Positions 36,120 to 47,640 of a DNA stretch of 64,000 bases are shown here, piece after piece (positions within the stretch are counted from its first letter, which is position 1; each line of letters starts with the position of its first letter). The position numbers and the translations under genes are program-made. The stretch lies in contig NC_089280.1 of NCBI RefSeq assembly GCF_963678975.1, positions 35,423,008 through 35,487,007 on the forward strand, written 5' to 3'. The notes beneath the pieces are model-generated. The model was not told where the DNA came from, made no database searches, and saw nothing but the letters and a program-made list of their open reading frames with translations. Source of the stretch: Dysidea avara. Its lineage: Eukaryota > Porifera > Demospongiae > Dictyoceratida > Dysideidae.

Positions 36120-36440
36120 ACAAAAAGGTACTGAGTAGAAAGAAAAAATCTGTCAACACGTGGATTTGAACCCACGACCTCTTACACGCTAGTCAGGCGT
36201 TCTACCACTTGAACAGTATGTGCTGTGGTTTTCAAAGGAATGTTGCTCAAGTTTTCTCTACACCTTGGCTTTCTACGCGCTGTAGAGACCGAACGGAAGC
36301 ACGCGTGAACTCGTGATAACAATCTTAGAGTAGGCGGATGATGAGCGCTTCATTATCAGCACAGACTATGTCGATTCACGCCAAGTCTGGTGAGTAAGCA
36401 GCGTGACCGTCAGACAGACAGACAGACAGCTTTTCAGCTT
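36120..36440 (-). repeat. tRNA-derived SINE remnant, copy 3
   Basis: Minus strand 36152-36215 reads AAGTGGTAGAACGCCTGAC (A-box-like), then GGTCGTGGGTTCAAATCCACG (B box, T-stem) and reaches a T6 run at 36145-36150. The anticodon region CTGAC..TAGCGT..GTAAG forms a stem with one mismatch and a six-base loop, one short of normal, and no acceptor stem pairs. So it is tRNA-like but not functional. The body (36225-36400) repeats the GTGGTTTT.A.AGGAATGT..CTCAA phrase, and a (GACA)n run with CAGCTTTTCAGCTTTATATATTA closes it. Confidence 0.6.
36411..36430. repeat. (CAGA)n microsatellite at SINE tail
   Basis: About five CAGA units directly before CTTTTCAGCTTTATATATTA. I associate this combination with sponge dispersed repeats, but from memory only. 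Confidence 0.85.
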
Positions 36441-37884
36441 TATATATTACAGTATATGCATGACTGTTGTATTAGAGTATCTTGATTGTCAGCAGTGTAA
36501 GGAACTGGACTCCAAAGTGGGGACTTCTAACTACCCTCCTTGTTTATGCTTATAAGCTATTGTGATAAATGAAAACTAATGGGGGATCTGGTGATATCCC
36601 TCTAAGCTTTGAAAATGAATATGAGAATGACTTCAGCAGTTTCTATGGATATTTGCCTGACTGTTGCATTAGGGTGGCTGATATATATCTAGATCTTAAT
36701 GTAATGTTTAGCATTCATTGTAAGGATTCAGTTGATAAGATACTGTAGAATGTAGACATACATAATTGCTGACATTCTATAGTATTTTTAATAAGGAAGG
36801 CTGTTGATCCCCTCCATATATATAGAAACCCCTGCCCCACCTTCTCTGTCAGATGAACTATAGCAGTGATCGTGTGATCTTCACAACAAAAAGTGAACAA
36901 TAATCTCTATACCCTCATGCATTTTTGAAAAATCTTGGATGACAAACTGTTTAATCAACTTTTCCTGTTCTGAATATCACCTAGCTTTGTATAATATTAT
37001 GGCCCTGGAATCACAAAAATTGTGGCTTGCTTTTGAATATGCACTCCCCACCCCCCACAAAAAGAGAAGTTGCCATTGATCCACAAAGAGAAAAAGGTAG
37101 CCAATTACCTTTTTATAGAAAAATAATAATAATGACAATTTTTATTTTATATACCCAGGCTAGATGGACTGCCCTTGCCTACCACCCCCAGCAGTGCTGG
37201 ACTTATACTTGAGAAATGAAAGTCACTTTAAGCACTGCCAGCAACTTTGGTGGCAAAGTTGCAGTATGAACATTCCATAAAAGCTCCACCATGAATTATC
37301 TGCTATGAAATAAACACAAGCCATATAAAAATCCTATCACATACTTTTCATGAAGAATTCATGAACTTTGTTTGCTAATGGTTTCCATCAATACAATAAT
37401 CAGCTGAACAATACAATTAGCAAGAAGTACAACTAAAAGTATACAGAAACTGTTGTGGCTCCTTGGCCATGGTGACAGAAACTAAAATACACAGTACATG
37501 CTTGAAAGTAGCCAGTGAAATCAGCAACCTTCAGTTCAGGTAAATGTAATTGTGTTTCCAACTCCTGTAGGAGATAAAAGAGTTATTTTGACATACGTGG
37601 CATGTTTGGGTATCACAACCCTGAGATCAACTGAAGTGTGAGATTGTAATACTGCAATTATCCTGACACATACTTTACAATGAGTACCAAACATTGCCAG
37701 GTTACTAACTAAGTCAGTGAACTGCATGTAACACATTAGCCAGAAAAACAACATTAGGGACCTGCCTATTATGCTGGCATAATTATTAGCACAATAGGGT
37801 GTCTGAAAATAATGCTAGCATAAAAGGCTGAATACTTGTGCAATACTTGCTTCTCAAAATACATATCGCAGAAAAAATCGATAT
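36441..37884. other. No gene recognised
   Basis: Contains two copies of the dispersed TGACTGTTNTATTAGAGTA motif (36461-36480, 36658-36674). The minus frame 37536-37754 has a genuine ATG (MLFFWLMCYMQF...) and a hydrophobic start, but no partner exon or known domain, so it is not called. Confidence 0.4.
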
Positions 37885-37950
37885 ATACTCTAATAGAACA
37901 GTCAGTAACTCTAATAGAACAATCAGGTAGCTGAGTGTTCTATTAGAGTA
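37885..37950. repeat. Cluster of the TGACTG..TATTAGAGTA motif
   Basis: Two minus-oriented copies (ACTCTAATAGAACAGTCA at 37887-37904, ACTCTAATAGAACAATCA at 37908-37925) are followed by one plus copy (GTGTTCTATTAGAGTATG, 37935-37952). The second and third can pair as a hairpin. Single copies are scattered through 23-48 kb. Confidence 0.7.
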
Positions 37951-38986
37951 TGTTCAGTTGATCTTTTCTGTGACATGCAATTTGACAAGCAAGGATTTAC
38001 CAGTCTGTGCTTCAGCCATTTGTATATTAAAAGTGCAAATTTATTAGCAAAACATGGGGAACTGAGGCCATAGATATTAAGCATAATAGACAAAAATTTT
38101 GAGCAGCAGAGCATAGCATAAATGGCTAAATGATAAGCGTATTAAGAGGGTCCCTAAACAACATCATCATTTAGGTATTGTGTACATAGTTACAGTTTGC
38201 ACTATATGTGCTGTGCATCCAAGATGGTCCAACAAGTATTTCCAAGCAGTGTTTAATATAAGACCAACATTACCCTTGAAATCTACTGCTTACTTACATG
38301 TTGCACCTTCATTGATATTTTCCTCAACATATTATACGAATTACAATTAAAAGCCATAGGATGCTTGTATTTATTGCACCAGTTCTGCACAGAATTAATT
38401 AAAAGAACTATGGTTTCCACTAAATGTTTAGTTGAGACAGCATTTGTGGAGCTTTATTATAGAATCTCTGGTGGCAGGGGGTACAACCCCCATATGCACT
38501 AAATATAACTTTATTAAAATTAATGTCTAATTGCAAATGAAAAACCATTCTGAAATTTAAATATACAGTGCATGGGCTTTGTCAGTTTTAATTTAACTAC
38601 AAGCTTGGTGTTTAGGTTAGCACTTAAGAATTGATTTTTATGGCTAGTAGCTACATAAAAAGGTACATTTAAAACATGCAATTAGTACAAAATAAGAAGA
38701 GGTTTTGATTTCAGCTCATATACTGGACTTCTTTACGTATTCATTTAGAAAGAATTTGGATAATAGTTGACTGTTTTATTAGAGCATTTTAATTTTAAGC
38801 TTCAATCTAAACCTTTTGCAAAGTAGCTAAATAATGACAGTTTACACATTGCATGGTTATTAGATTAACCACCACTTTTGTGGCTGATACATTTACACTT
38901 TTAAATGTATGCACAAACTGTGAACATCTTTTTGAAAATTCATATTGCAGAGACAGTGTATATATGGCTTCTAGCTTTGGTGTAAC
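37951..38986. other. No gene recognised
   Basis: AT-rich; one further copy of the dispersed motif at 38768-38784. No supported frame. Confidence 0.5.
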
Positions 38987-39359
38987 TATAGTATGTTCAC
39001 GTTGAGCTGAATCCTGAAAAACAGTTAATAGTGGATTTTTTCTCAACAGAGTTAACATTTCAGCCAACCAGATGTAATAGCAAAGGTGTCAACAACAGAC
39101 ATGTACGGTTTGGCTCCATTACAAGTTCGGGAAAGGGCTGTAATGGACACTGTACTTATATGGCTTCCCCATAGGAAATGTATTATGAAAATTTTGATTG
39201 GCCGTAAATATTATGTCAAACATTTGAACAATAAGATTTTGAAACATTTTTAGCGGGTCAAGCAGTACTACAAATGAGCCAAATTTCAAGATCGTGTGTA
39301 ATTGCATCCATGAGTTATTAAATGTTTTTGAGGATTCAGCTCAACGTGAACATACTATA
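38987..39359. mobile_element. MITE with ~37-bp terminal inverted repeats
   Basis: The left arm TATAGTATGTTCACGTTGAG...CTGAATCCTGAAAAACA (38987-39023) is repeated in inverse at 39323-39359 with one mismatch. TATA borders suit TA-directed insertion. 373 bp, interior non-coding; minus frames across it (38807-39307) are not genes. Confidence 0.85.
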
Positions 39360-39360
39360 G

Positions 39361-40038
39361 CAGTGAAGTATGCAGTTGTGGGAAGCTGTTCAAGTTTTGG
39401 CACCTGCTTGGGTTGGGCATGAAAATTCACGCTTTAACATATTTTTGCTTATTTAACTTCTAAGTTTTCACTATCCTAGATGCTGGAAATAGTTTGTGAT
39501 ATGTTTTTAGTTAGTTAGGCTTCTTTGTGAACTATCAAATAGCTGGAAAATTTATAGAATTTAAGGATGTGGATGAACATGTGTGTGAATATTGTTAGAC
39601 TAACAACCCACAAAAAAACATTAATTATTAATGGCAATAAGAGTAGATCAGTGTGTGGGTGCACAGAAATATTACAGATTTTACTGGTTACTTTTTGCCA
39701 TGTTCTACTACTCAGATTATAGACAACTGAAACTTGAGATTTCTTATTATTTGTTCTACTTTTAATAATGCTTTAATAGAGTAGTCAAGCATATTCCATG
39801 TATTAACCAATGAGAATGGTATTTCATGGAAATGATACAGAGTGTTGAATTCCAGGGATTTTAATTTCCAATGGAGAAAGCTATACTAGACATTGTAAAG
39901 TTAATTATATTATGTAAATCACAATAATTATTTATCCATCCCCTTTCTGGAGCTCAATTGTGGTCTTAGCTCATGCATGGACTTCCTGGCACCAAAGAAA
40001 GCAAGCCGGTTAGAGTTGCACTATATACTACATTAGTG
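39361..40038. other. No gene recognised
   Basis: AT-rich sequence without supported features. Confidence 0.5.
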
Positions 40039-40119
40039 TTGTGTGGCCAGACCACTTTTGTCCTTTTTTGAGTGATGGTTGGCGGAAACTCCTTCAAAAA
40101 AAGTAGTCTGGCCACACAA
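40039..40119. mobile_element. 81-bp hairpin MITE, CCAGAC family
   Basis: TTGTGTGGCCAGACCACTTT at the left is the inverse of AAAGTAGTCTGGCCACACAA at the right, 18 of 20. The ends share GGCCAGAC with the elements at 16000 and 61092. It is probably an internally deleted member of that family. Confidence 0.75.
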
Positions 40120-41079
40120 GAACATGGAAACATTGGGATGATTAAATTCTTAATTCGTGTTTGCTTTGTGTGTGCAAAAGTATAATTGTTGTATCAATAA
40201 TTCTGTTTTTTTAATATGCACACATAATACACTCTCCCCCCCACACTTTTAATGTTGTGCCACATAGTCTATTGGCGTTTGCACAGTAAAATAAGTTTTT
40301 CATCCAAGTAGGCATTTTAGAATGTTTGATGTTAATAGCTAATTGAACTGAAAAATGCATGTACATATAGTCGCTACAGTTAGACATAAAGTGAGCAACT
40401 GGCACTAGTTGCCATCTACATACATACATAGCATTATTAGCGAAGATTTCATGTCAGCTACTAAGTTTTGCATTGCCATGTAGCTATTACACATGCAAAT
40501 AATTCCAGACTGAATGATGTCAGCTAGCTACGTGGAAACCTTTTATCTGACAAACTGCATCAGTCCTATAACCAGACAATTCATTGGCTCTGTTGTCATT
40601 TAAGTTTCTCCTTGTTAAGATCAGTGATCATGTGTTTGAGAGGTGCAAAATCTACTTGTGGTAGACCACTGCATGCTGCATGCTGCCAGTAACTTTCTCT
40701 GGCAGTAAGTGAAGCCAAAGTATAACTTTCTTCAGTGAATTTTGTTTAAATGTTTTTTTTTGTGTTGTGTGTTATGTAAACAATCAATTTTTTAAAAGCT
40801 ACATGCATGGAAACCATTCCAAAGTCTGATGGTACTTTGGAAAAAGAATGCTCAGGCCACTCTAAATGAATTATCTGTTTCCCATCCTGGACTCAGGCAC
40901 ATTTCCATGCAGGCGGGCAGTCCATTTCCATTATTCCATTATAATTGGCAGCTTTTCAAGCCATTATTTGCTTGCCAGTTGCCACAGTCATAAAGCTGCA
41001 TAAAAGCATGCTTAAGCTTGTTAAGTTGCAAAAATTACGCATATGTGAATTTGTGCAGACTTGATAGCACTGCCTGACA
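40120..41079. other. No gene recognised
   Basis: The minus frames 40211-40429 and 40956-41150 lack recognisable similarity. Confidence 0.45.
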
Positions 41080-41510
41080 CAGTTACAAGATGGCTGTTTA
41101 CTGAGTTTATACAGAATACAAAAATAACCAGAAAAATAATGGAAGAACATGGAATAATGGAATACTTAGAGCTGAAGAGCTGCTCGCTATTTCATGTCAG
41201 ACTACAGAAGATTCCGCAGTGTAAGTGCTATGCTATCAGATTTACAGTGGGACACTCTCAAGAGAAGAAGAGATATTCAATCCTTATGTGTATTCTACAA
41301 GATAACTAATGGTCTAGTAGATGTATCTCTACTAGAACTGTGCCATTGCAAACCCACTTGTTACTAGAGGACATAATAAGAGGTTTACCAACATCTCAAC
41401 ATCAGTGGAAGTTGTAAGTACAGTTTCTTCCCAAGGATAATTCCTAAGTGGAACTCCTGGCTCCCTGGTATAGTAATTAATTCACCCACACTGGAACAAT
41501 TTACACTATA
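41080..41510 (+). pseudogene. LINE C-terminal tail
   Basis: Shifting frames give LQWDTLKRRRDIQSLCVFYK, ITNGLVDVSLLEL, TRGHNKRFTNIS and KWNSWLPGIVINSPTLEQF. These are the ordered L.W..L..RR....L..FYKI.NGLV, TRGH..RF and WNSLP....P.L..F landmarks of the region after the RT in CR1/L2-type LINEs. Two or more frameshifts; the RT itself is missing. Confidence 0.7.
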
Positions 41511-41760
41511 CACTTACATATGTAATCATTATAATTAATAATTAAACATTGTATTATACTCATATGTATGAGTGTTACAATTAAATTATAATAATGACAG
41601 TAACCAGATGCGGATGGTGGCCGGGAGTCCGGGACTGAAACAGGGAATTTATTTGGAATGGCCTTAAATGAATCAACACAAGTTTGTAACTGCTTAAATC
41701 GCAATGGATGGCCTTTTGTAACTGGATGTATAGCCATAAGTATCTTTCATGCAACAAATT
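41511..41760 (-). pseudogene. Second LINE tail, opposite strand
   Basis: The minus frame contains VTKGHPLRFKQLQTCVDSFK, matching the TRGHPLRF..L.TRVD.FKYSFFPR landmark of LINE C-termini, and then diverges. An ATG is present (41735-41737) but upstream sequence is missing. It abuts the plus-strand tail, so two 5'-truncated LINE copies meet tail to tail. Confidence 0.45.
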
Positions 41761-42125
41761 TAAAAAAAAGGCACAACTTAGTTGTTCTTTACAAACTGTT
41801 CATGTGTAGCGTTTAATGCGCATGCGTATAAGTGAATAATTCATGATTCAAAAAAGCGGAAATGACATGACAACTTTTAGCTTCGAATGCACTCTGTGTA
41901 CGACTGTTATTCGAACACACAGTGATATATTAAGTCCGTGGCATCCATGTAGGTATGTGTAATTAATATTATACCTTAAAAGGTTTCAGGTCGTATTAGC
42001 TAAAGCTCAGCTCGCAGCAGGTACAGCAGCTATAGGTGCTAGAGAGTTGGTTAGGAAAGTCACAGTTCTGATTTATTTCTACACATCGGTAAGGTAAGAA
42101 AATGGATTGTAATGCGTGATGTGTT

Positions 42126-42179
42126 ATGTTATCATGTTGGCTTGGGTGTAGTGTAGCGGCTAGCCGGCTTGTCAGTCAC
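42126..42179 (+). CDS. Candidate first exon with splice donor
   Basis: ATG at 42126 opens MLSCWLGCSVAASRLVSHG, a short hydrophobic start that could be a weak signal peptide, ending at CACG|GTGAGT, a strong donor sequence at 42180. The next acceptor-like site is TTTTTACAG at 42594. The gene it may begin is the exon-like block at 42595-43009. The frame stays open past the donor to 42395 only because of the palindromic segment, so intron retention is not excluded. Confidence 0.35.
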
Positions 42180-42236
42180 GGTGAGTCTATCGGGTCCGGA
42201 GCCGGGACGACGTCGTCCTACAAGTCGACAAGAAGT

Positions 42237-42275
42237 GAGCACAAGAGTCACCAGATTCTGGTGACTCTTGTGCTC
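42237..42275. repeat. Perfect 18-bp hairpin
   Basis: GAGCACAAGAGTCACCAG, loop ATT, then the exact inverse. The flanks extend the theme imperfectly (GTCGTCC...CTTCTTG against CAAGAAG...GGACGAC). The patch is markedly GC-richer than the surroundings. It lies 57 bp after the candidate donor, in the putative intron. Confidence 0.85.
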
Positions 42276-42594
42276 GCCTCTTGTTTTACCTCGTTCTCTT
42301 GTGCTCCGGCGCTTCTTGTGGGACGACCTCTGCCTCTGGCCACGTGCAGAGGACCTCTACACTTGTGTTCGCCTCAACCTCGTGAATGGCCTTAATTGAT
42401 CGAGGGCATGATCAGGGATATTCTGGGAAAAGCACCACATAGTATACGTAAGTACCAAGCTAGTCAATGGCTAGCGAACAAACGGTCACATATATGCATG
42501 TTAGGATTCTCTCCTGCCAAATCACCTTTCACATGTCACATGTAGTCTATGCCAATATGGTGACTGGACCTTGCAGTGCTCAATATTTTTACAG

Positions 42595-43009
42595 GAACAT
42601 TTCTAAGGCGCCGCGGTGTTGTCTGGAAGACAGTCAAAGGAACAGCTGGAAAGAGAACCTACGTACATAAAAAAGAATGCATAACTATGCCAAAGAGGGG
42701 ACAATGGGTCCTCGGGTAGTGGAGAGTCATTGGCTGATGTATGGACCACTCAATGGCAACCACAACAGAGGCCAATTTCACCAACAGCCATGCAGGTTCT
42801 GGATAGCACCATCCAACCCGATGACTACAGGATCTAACTTGCAGCCTGCTTGTCCTGTTAGACAACACACAGATCCTGGGGACCAGATAGCGCCATCATC
42901 ACCAAGATCTACTAGAAGGACAATGAGTCATGTTAGTGAACTACAATTTGCTCCAGACAAGCCATTGGATCCATACAAGTACATTAGCTTTGTATCTCAC
43001 ATTTCATAA
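42595..43009 (+). CDS. Exon-like block I (basic segment plus SPRSTR module)
   Basis: After TTTTTACAG (acceptor at 42593-42594) one frame reads TFLRRRGVVWKTVKGTAGKR, then a shift is needed to reach a frame open to 43009 containing APSNPMTTGS, ACPVRQHTDPGDQ, SSPRSTRRTMSHVSEL and DKPLDPYKY. The same modules occur at 45.1 and 47.2 kb (basic part) and at 21.3, 23.7 and 26.3 kb (SPRSTR part). The shift could be a small intron or a frameshift. Function unknown; no domain seen. Confidence 0.45.
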
Positions 43010-45112
43010 TACAAGTTTTTGTGGTAGCTATTTGTGTAACCTATAAGAAATTGTAGTGTCATCTGACCATTTATGTAACCCTAACATGTAGTAAACACAC
43101 GTGGGTGCTACCTACAAGGTTTTTTTTATTGACCAAATACTTACGTATGAGCGTGGAATGCAGCTATAGTACGTCAAAACTTAATATTATTAGTCGTTGC
43201 ATATATTCTTCAACTAAAAGTTATGCCTTGTTCAAAATCAACACAGACACTGGTTCTCGAAAATACAAATTTATCTAAAAATGCATACTTATATACGTAA
43301 CTTGACAACTGGTTTACAATCAATGAACAAATTATCAGAGTAATGGTGCCAGTTTGTCAACAAGATAGTTGTTACAACCATTTTACCATGCCACATGTCA
43401 AGTATCTTGTCATCAACCACAAGCTCATTGGGGTATAGTGAAACTTGTGTAATAAGGACACCTCCCAACCAAAAGTGTCCTGGTTATCAAGGTGTCTTGG
43501 TTTTCTAGGTCATACTAAAGGATACTTTGAGGCCATTATAACAAGTGTCCAGATTATGCATCCTGGTTGTCACATGCAGCTACATAATGAAACAGTGAGT
43601 GCCTTTGTGTTTGCTTTCAGTGGCTTAGCTAGGCCTCAGGCCTAAAACCAGGTATCATCATAATGTACTTGCAACTATTTTTCATTCAGTTGCTAGTTAG
43701 ATTGGCTAAATGTACACTATTCATTAATGGAAACATGTTTCTGTGTGGCTTGCTACTTTATGATGTTAAATCATATATTGTTGACTGCATCACTCCTTGT
43801 CACGCTTGTGGACACATGCATTGACTTGGTGTATAGACATGGTTGTGAATTGTTCATAATATACACCACCAACAATACAGCAGGTGTCCCTTGTGTAATG
43901 AACTAATGACTAATCATGACTCCCTCATTCCTATGTGAGGAAAACAATTCTTATTGGTTCTTGCTATAATAAAAGTGTCTCATTTTAAAATGTTATTCAC
44001 CAGTGCCAAGAGCATGTGGTCTTCAAATTAATATTGGTTTTGAGAGCAAGGTAATTTACATTTGAAGTACATACCACACTGCTATTATAATAGCCACTTT
44101 TTGTAGCCTGTCCTCAATTTTGACATTGTGCTAAGCATTAGTATGCAGGGATATACTTTGAATGGGGGTATAATACAGCAGATGTAGAAGTTAATTATTG
44201 ACCTCACTTATCCTAGAGACTTTATTTGGAAATGTGATTAGGAGAGGTGCACAAGTAACTTGGTGCAAGGCCTGTCCTTTGTCTAGTCCACATCATTTTG
44301 CTCATGAACTTGTAGACACCCAAAAATCACTTCTGGTTTCCCATTATCATCCTGTATGTCCGTATTCCATTTAGTGGCACTGGGATGAATATGTAGTTAT
44401 GAACACAGAGAAGCCATTGCATGCGTGAAAGTGGAAAAAAAATTTTTTTTGACTAATGAGAGTTGTATTCATAAGTAGCTATTTATGGTATGTTGTTATT
44501 ATGCATGGAAACAGTTTATAATACTATTTTTCAGTACTAAATGCTGAGCTTTGCCATAACCTAAACAAGAGAGTGAACTGTCAATGTCAGGAGGGGTTCT
44601 AGCTATATTGCAGGTGGGATTAAACACATGTCAATGGGAATCACTAATTTTACCATTATACGTAGCTATACACCCTTGATTGTAGTGATAGTAAGGATTT
44701 GTAGTGATGTGTAGCTTGATATTTGTTTACAGTGGAATTGTTCTATTCTGAACACTGTCCTTTAAGTGATTTCAGGGGTCTAAATGTGTGAAAACTAATA
44801 CAAACATGTCTGCATTATTCACATTTTGTTACATGTTTCTGACTCCCTCTGTATTCACAGGCTTTAAGTCCCCCTAGTGGGATAGCATTTACAGAATAAA
44901 GTGTACTGATTAGTCCAAGTGTCCTTATTAGTAAGGTGTCCTGATTTCAGGGAGTGTACACTAATACAAATGGACCATGGACAAGTGTCCTGATCACCTG
45001 ATTTCAGGAGTGTAAATGTGTTTACACTAAGGACAGACCATGGACAAATCAAGATGCCCTTGTTGGAGAATGTGTCCTGGGTCTAAATGCATGTACCTGT
45101 TTTGTCTATAAG
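43010..45112. other. Intergenic or intronic; duplicated text
   Basis: 43865-43940 (ACAATACAGCAGGTGTCCCT...) matches 46550-46620. 44731-44800 (CAGTGGAATTGTT, then CAGGGGTCTAAATGTGTG) matches 46880-46935. These show that the 43.8-45.3 and 46.5-47.4 kb stretches are duplicates. No additional exon could be supported. Confidence 0.5.
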
Positions 45113-45285
45113 AAATTTTTGAGACGTGTCAGGAAGACAATCAAGTCAACAAGACAGCCCACACCCAAGAGAAGGTATACCAGCCATAAGGGGCCATGTG
45201 GTGGGTCTTTGAGTAATGGTGAGGCATCGGCTGACCACTCTACAACAGCCACTGACAACAGAGGCCAAGTGCCAACTACCAGTTG
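45113..45285 (+). CDS. Exon-like block II
   Basis: After TTTGTCTATAAG the frame reads KFLRRVRKTIKSTRQPTPKR, RYTSHKGPCGG, SLSNGEASADHSTTATDNRG and ends at a TGA about 57 codons in. It aligns with block I (TFLRRRGVVWKTVKGTAGKR) and block III (TFLRYMYVRKTIKDTTDKR). A basic, Ser/Thr-rich, low-hydrophobicity segment. This is the least damaged of the three. Confidence 0.45.
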
Positions 45286-47167
45286 AACAGACTCTACAGG
45301 GTAGCACCATTTACATTGACATCTACAAAAGCTACCTAATTGGACCAGATTTCATCTGGTGAGTAATATATCTCTTGGCAACAGATGAAGAGCACAAAGG
45401 ACCTGTTAGTTGGTTGCATAATGTTGTGTTGACAATATAGATATTCACACACAAACAAATGTACAATCATAATACCGGTATGGCCTACTACATACATGTC
45501 ATGACAACAACTTCTCTACAACCAGAAGTTAATTACAATATACTATTACAAGTGTGCAAATACAGGAAATCACTACCAATAGCCTGGACTCAGTAGTAAA
45601 TTAAACTGAATTAATCAATAAGATTGTCCTATGGGGATACTCTGTATAGATAGCAGCAATGTAGATTTCAAAGCAAAATGGTCTTTATAAGGTAGTCTTT
45701 GTTAGGAGGTGGTTATAAAGAGGTGAGCACTACGTGAAATTGTTTAGTTTACTGTTCCATTCCACCATTCCATTCCACTGAATCCAGATGCCCCAATACA
45801 TCATGGGCCAGTTTTTCATGGTGCTTGTGGTGTAATAACCATATATGGCCAGGACAAATCATGTCATGTGATAGTTTATGATGTTCTGAAGCTTCAATTA
45901 ATGGCTACCTTAGCTGGCTAGTTCAGATAAATAACACATTTACATTACCGACAACATAAAGAAAGGCATACCTATAATGATTTAGAACATGCACTATGAC
46001 CAGAGAGCATGACTGACCTGAGAAAGGTGAACTACTGTAAACAACAGTGTCAACAGGGCTATATACAACAGCTGTACAGTTGCTACCACTTTGGTTACTA
46101 TAATCACTGGTATCCTTAATTGCTGTGTCCAACATGATTCAGTTTTACTAGCCACCAACTGTTTTTGGGGATACATGGTAGCCATAACAGTTCGCTCTGA
46201 AATTATTAGGTGAATATATATATATATATACAATGCTTTTGTGTTTTAGTGTTTTAGTGGTTTAAACCTACATCAGGTTTCATCCCAAATATGTTATTCC
46301 ATTACCAGTCACATTGGCCAAGTGTGCATTTTATTTTATAGACATGTATTATATGGCTTGCTGCTTTACAATAATATTGTGTTGTTATACACTTGTCTCA
46401 CTGTAGTCCAATATGTTTTGACATCTTAAAGGAACCCTTTATCACTCTTTGCGGACACAGTTACTGGTTAGTTAGACATAGTATATGTGGTTGTGACTTG
46501 ACTGTATTGTTCACTCCACAGTTATGATTGTATATCATCAAGTTTTAAACAATACAGCAGGTGTCCCTTGTGTAATGAACCAATGATTAATGATGATTCC
46601 CTCATTCCTAATGTGACATGTAAGTCAACCTCTGTACCTTCATCTTTGTCCTCTGTTCCTATTAATGAACAGGGGAATTTGAAACAATTGATAACCCCAT
46701 TTCTTATCTCTAAATATTATTTCTAGGTGTCCTTGAGCTACGCATGTAAGCAAAAAACTCTGTATCAGGAGGGAGCTGTTGCGGCTGCATTGAAGTGAAA
46801 ATATGCATGCCATGTGAATCATTTACTATTATAATGATAGTGGGAGCTAGTAAGTACGTGTGGCATGGTATTTGCTTACAGTGGAATTGTTGCATTCTAG
46901 ACAACATCCCTATTACCTGATTCAGGGGTCTAAATGTATATGAACTAGTACAAATGGTGATATTGGACAATTGTCCAAGGTGTCATTTTGTCAGGTGTCT
47001 TGATTTCAGGGGTCTAAATGTGTGTACACTATAAGGGAACATGAACAGCTACCTGGATCCTGTTAGAGAAGTGACCTGGGTCTAAATGCACGCACACATA
47101 AAATAGCATGCACGCTTATGCATCGTGCTATATATACATGTCACTGTTTGTTTCTGTTTGTTTACAG
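45286..47167. other. Intergenic or intronic; duplicated text
   Basis: Includes the repeat phrase GGTAGTCTTTGTTAGGAGGTGG near 45690, the 46400-46470 copy of a dispersed repeat, and a (TA)n run at 46214-46231. Minus frames here (45923-46970) have no support. Confidence 0.45.
46214..46231. repeat. (TA)n microsatellite
   Basis: Nine TA units. Confidence 0.9.
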
Positions 47168-47340
47168 AACATTTTTGAGATACATGTATGTGAGGAAGAC
47201 AATCAAGGATACAACTGACAAGAGAGTCCATACCAGAGAGAAGGTATACTAGATATAAGGGTCTTCAAGTAATGGCAAGTCATCAGCTGATGTATGGACC
47301 ACTCTACAGTAGTACGAACAGCACTGTAGTCACACAGTGA
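47168..47340 (+). pseudogene. Exon-like block III, decayed
   Basis: After TTTGTTTACAG the frame reads TFLRYMYVRKTIKDTTDKRV and HTREKVY, then meets TAG. The later SSADVWTT piece corresponds to SWLMYGPL/SADHSTT in the other blocks at the DNA level (GTATGGACCACTC). It is a truncated or dead member of the tandem family. Confidence 0.45.
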
Positions 47341-47640
47341 GGTGAGCCATCATAATAGTACATATTGTGTATTTGATTATGAGTGGGAATTGGCATACAA
47401 TTTTCAGCTACAGTGGAACCTTTCATAGTGGGAGTTATAAAAGTGAAGCATCTTGGGCCTGTTTTCTCAAGCTGACACTTATGTAAATTGAAACCATATC
47501 ACAGCCAGAACAAATTATCATCATTGTAAACCTTGTTAGCTATCTAAGCTGCTATGTTTGTTACATGCTTTGTACTTACTTTATTAGCTTTAAGTATGCT
47601 TGAAAAGATACACAGAAAGGAGAAAAAGTTCACAACTGTA

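Noticed and set aside
36152-36215. A functional tRNA gene
   Set aside because: A and B boxes are present, but the anticodon loop has six bases and no acceptor stem forms, so it is a SINE or pseudogene.
37536-37754. ATG-initiated 72-codon minus ORF with a hydrophobic start
   Set aside because: The hydrophobic start is weak evidence alone; no second exon, promoter or similarity could be found.
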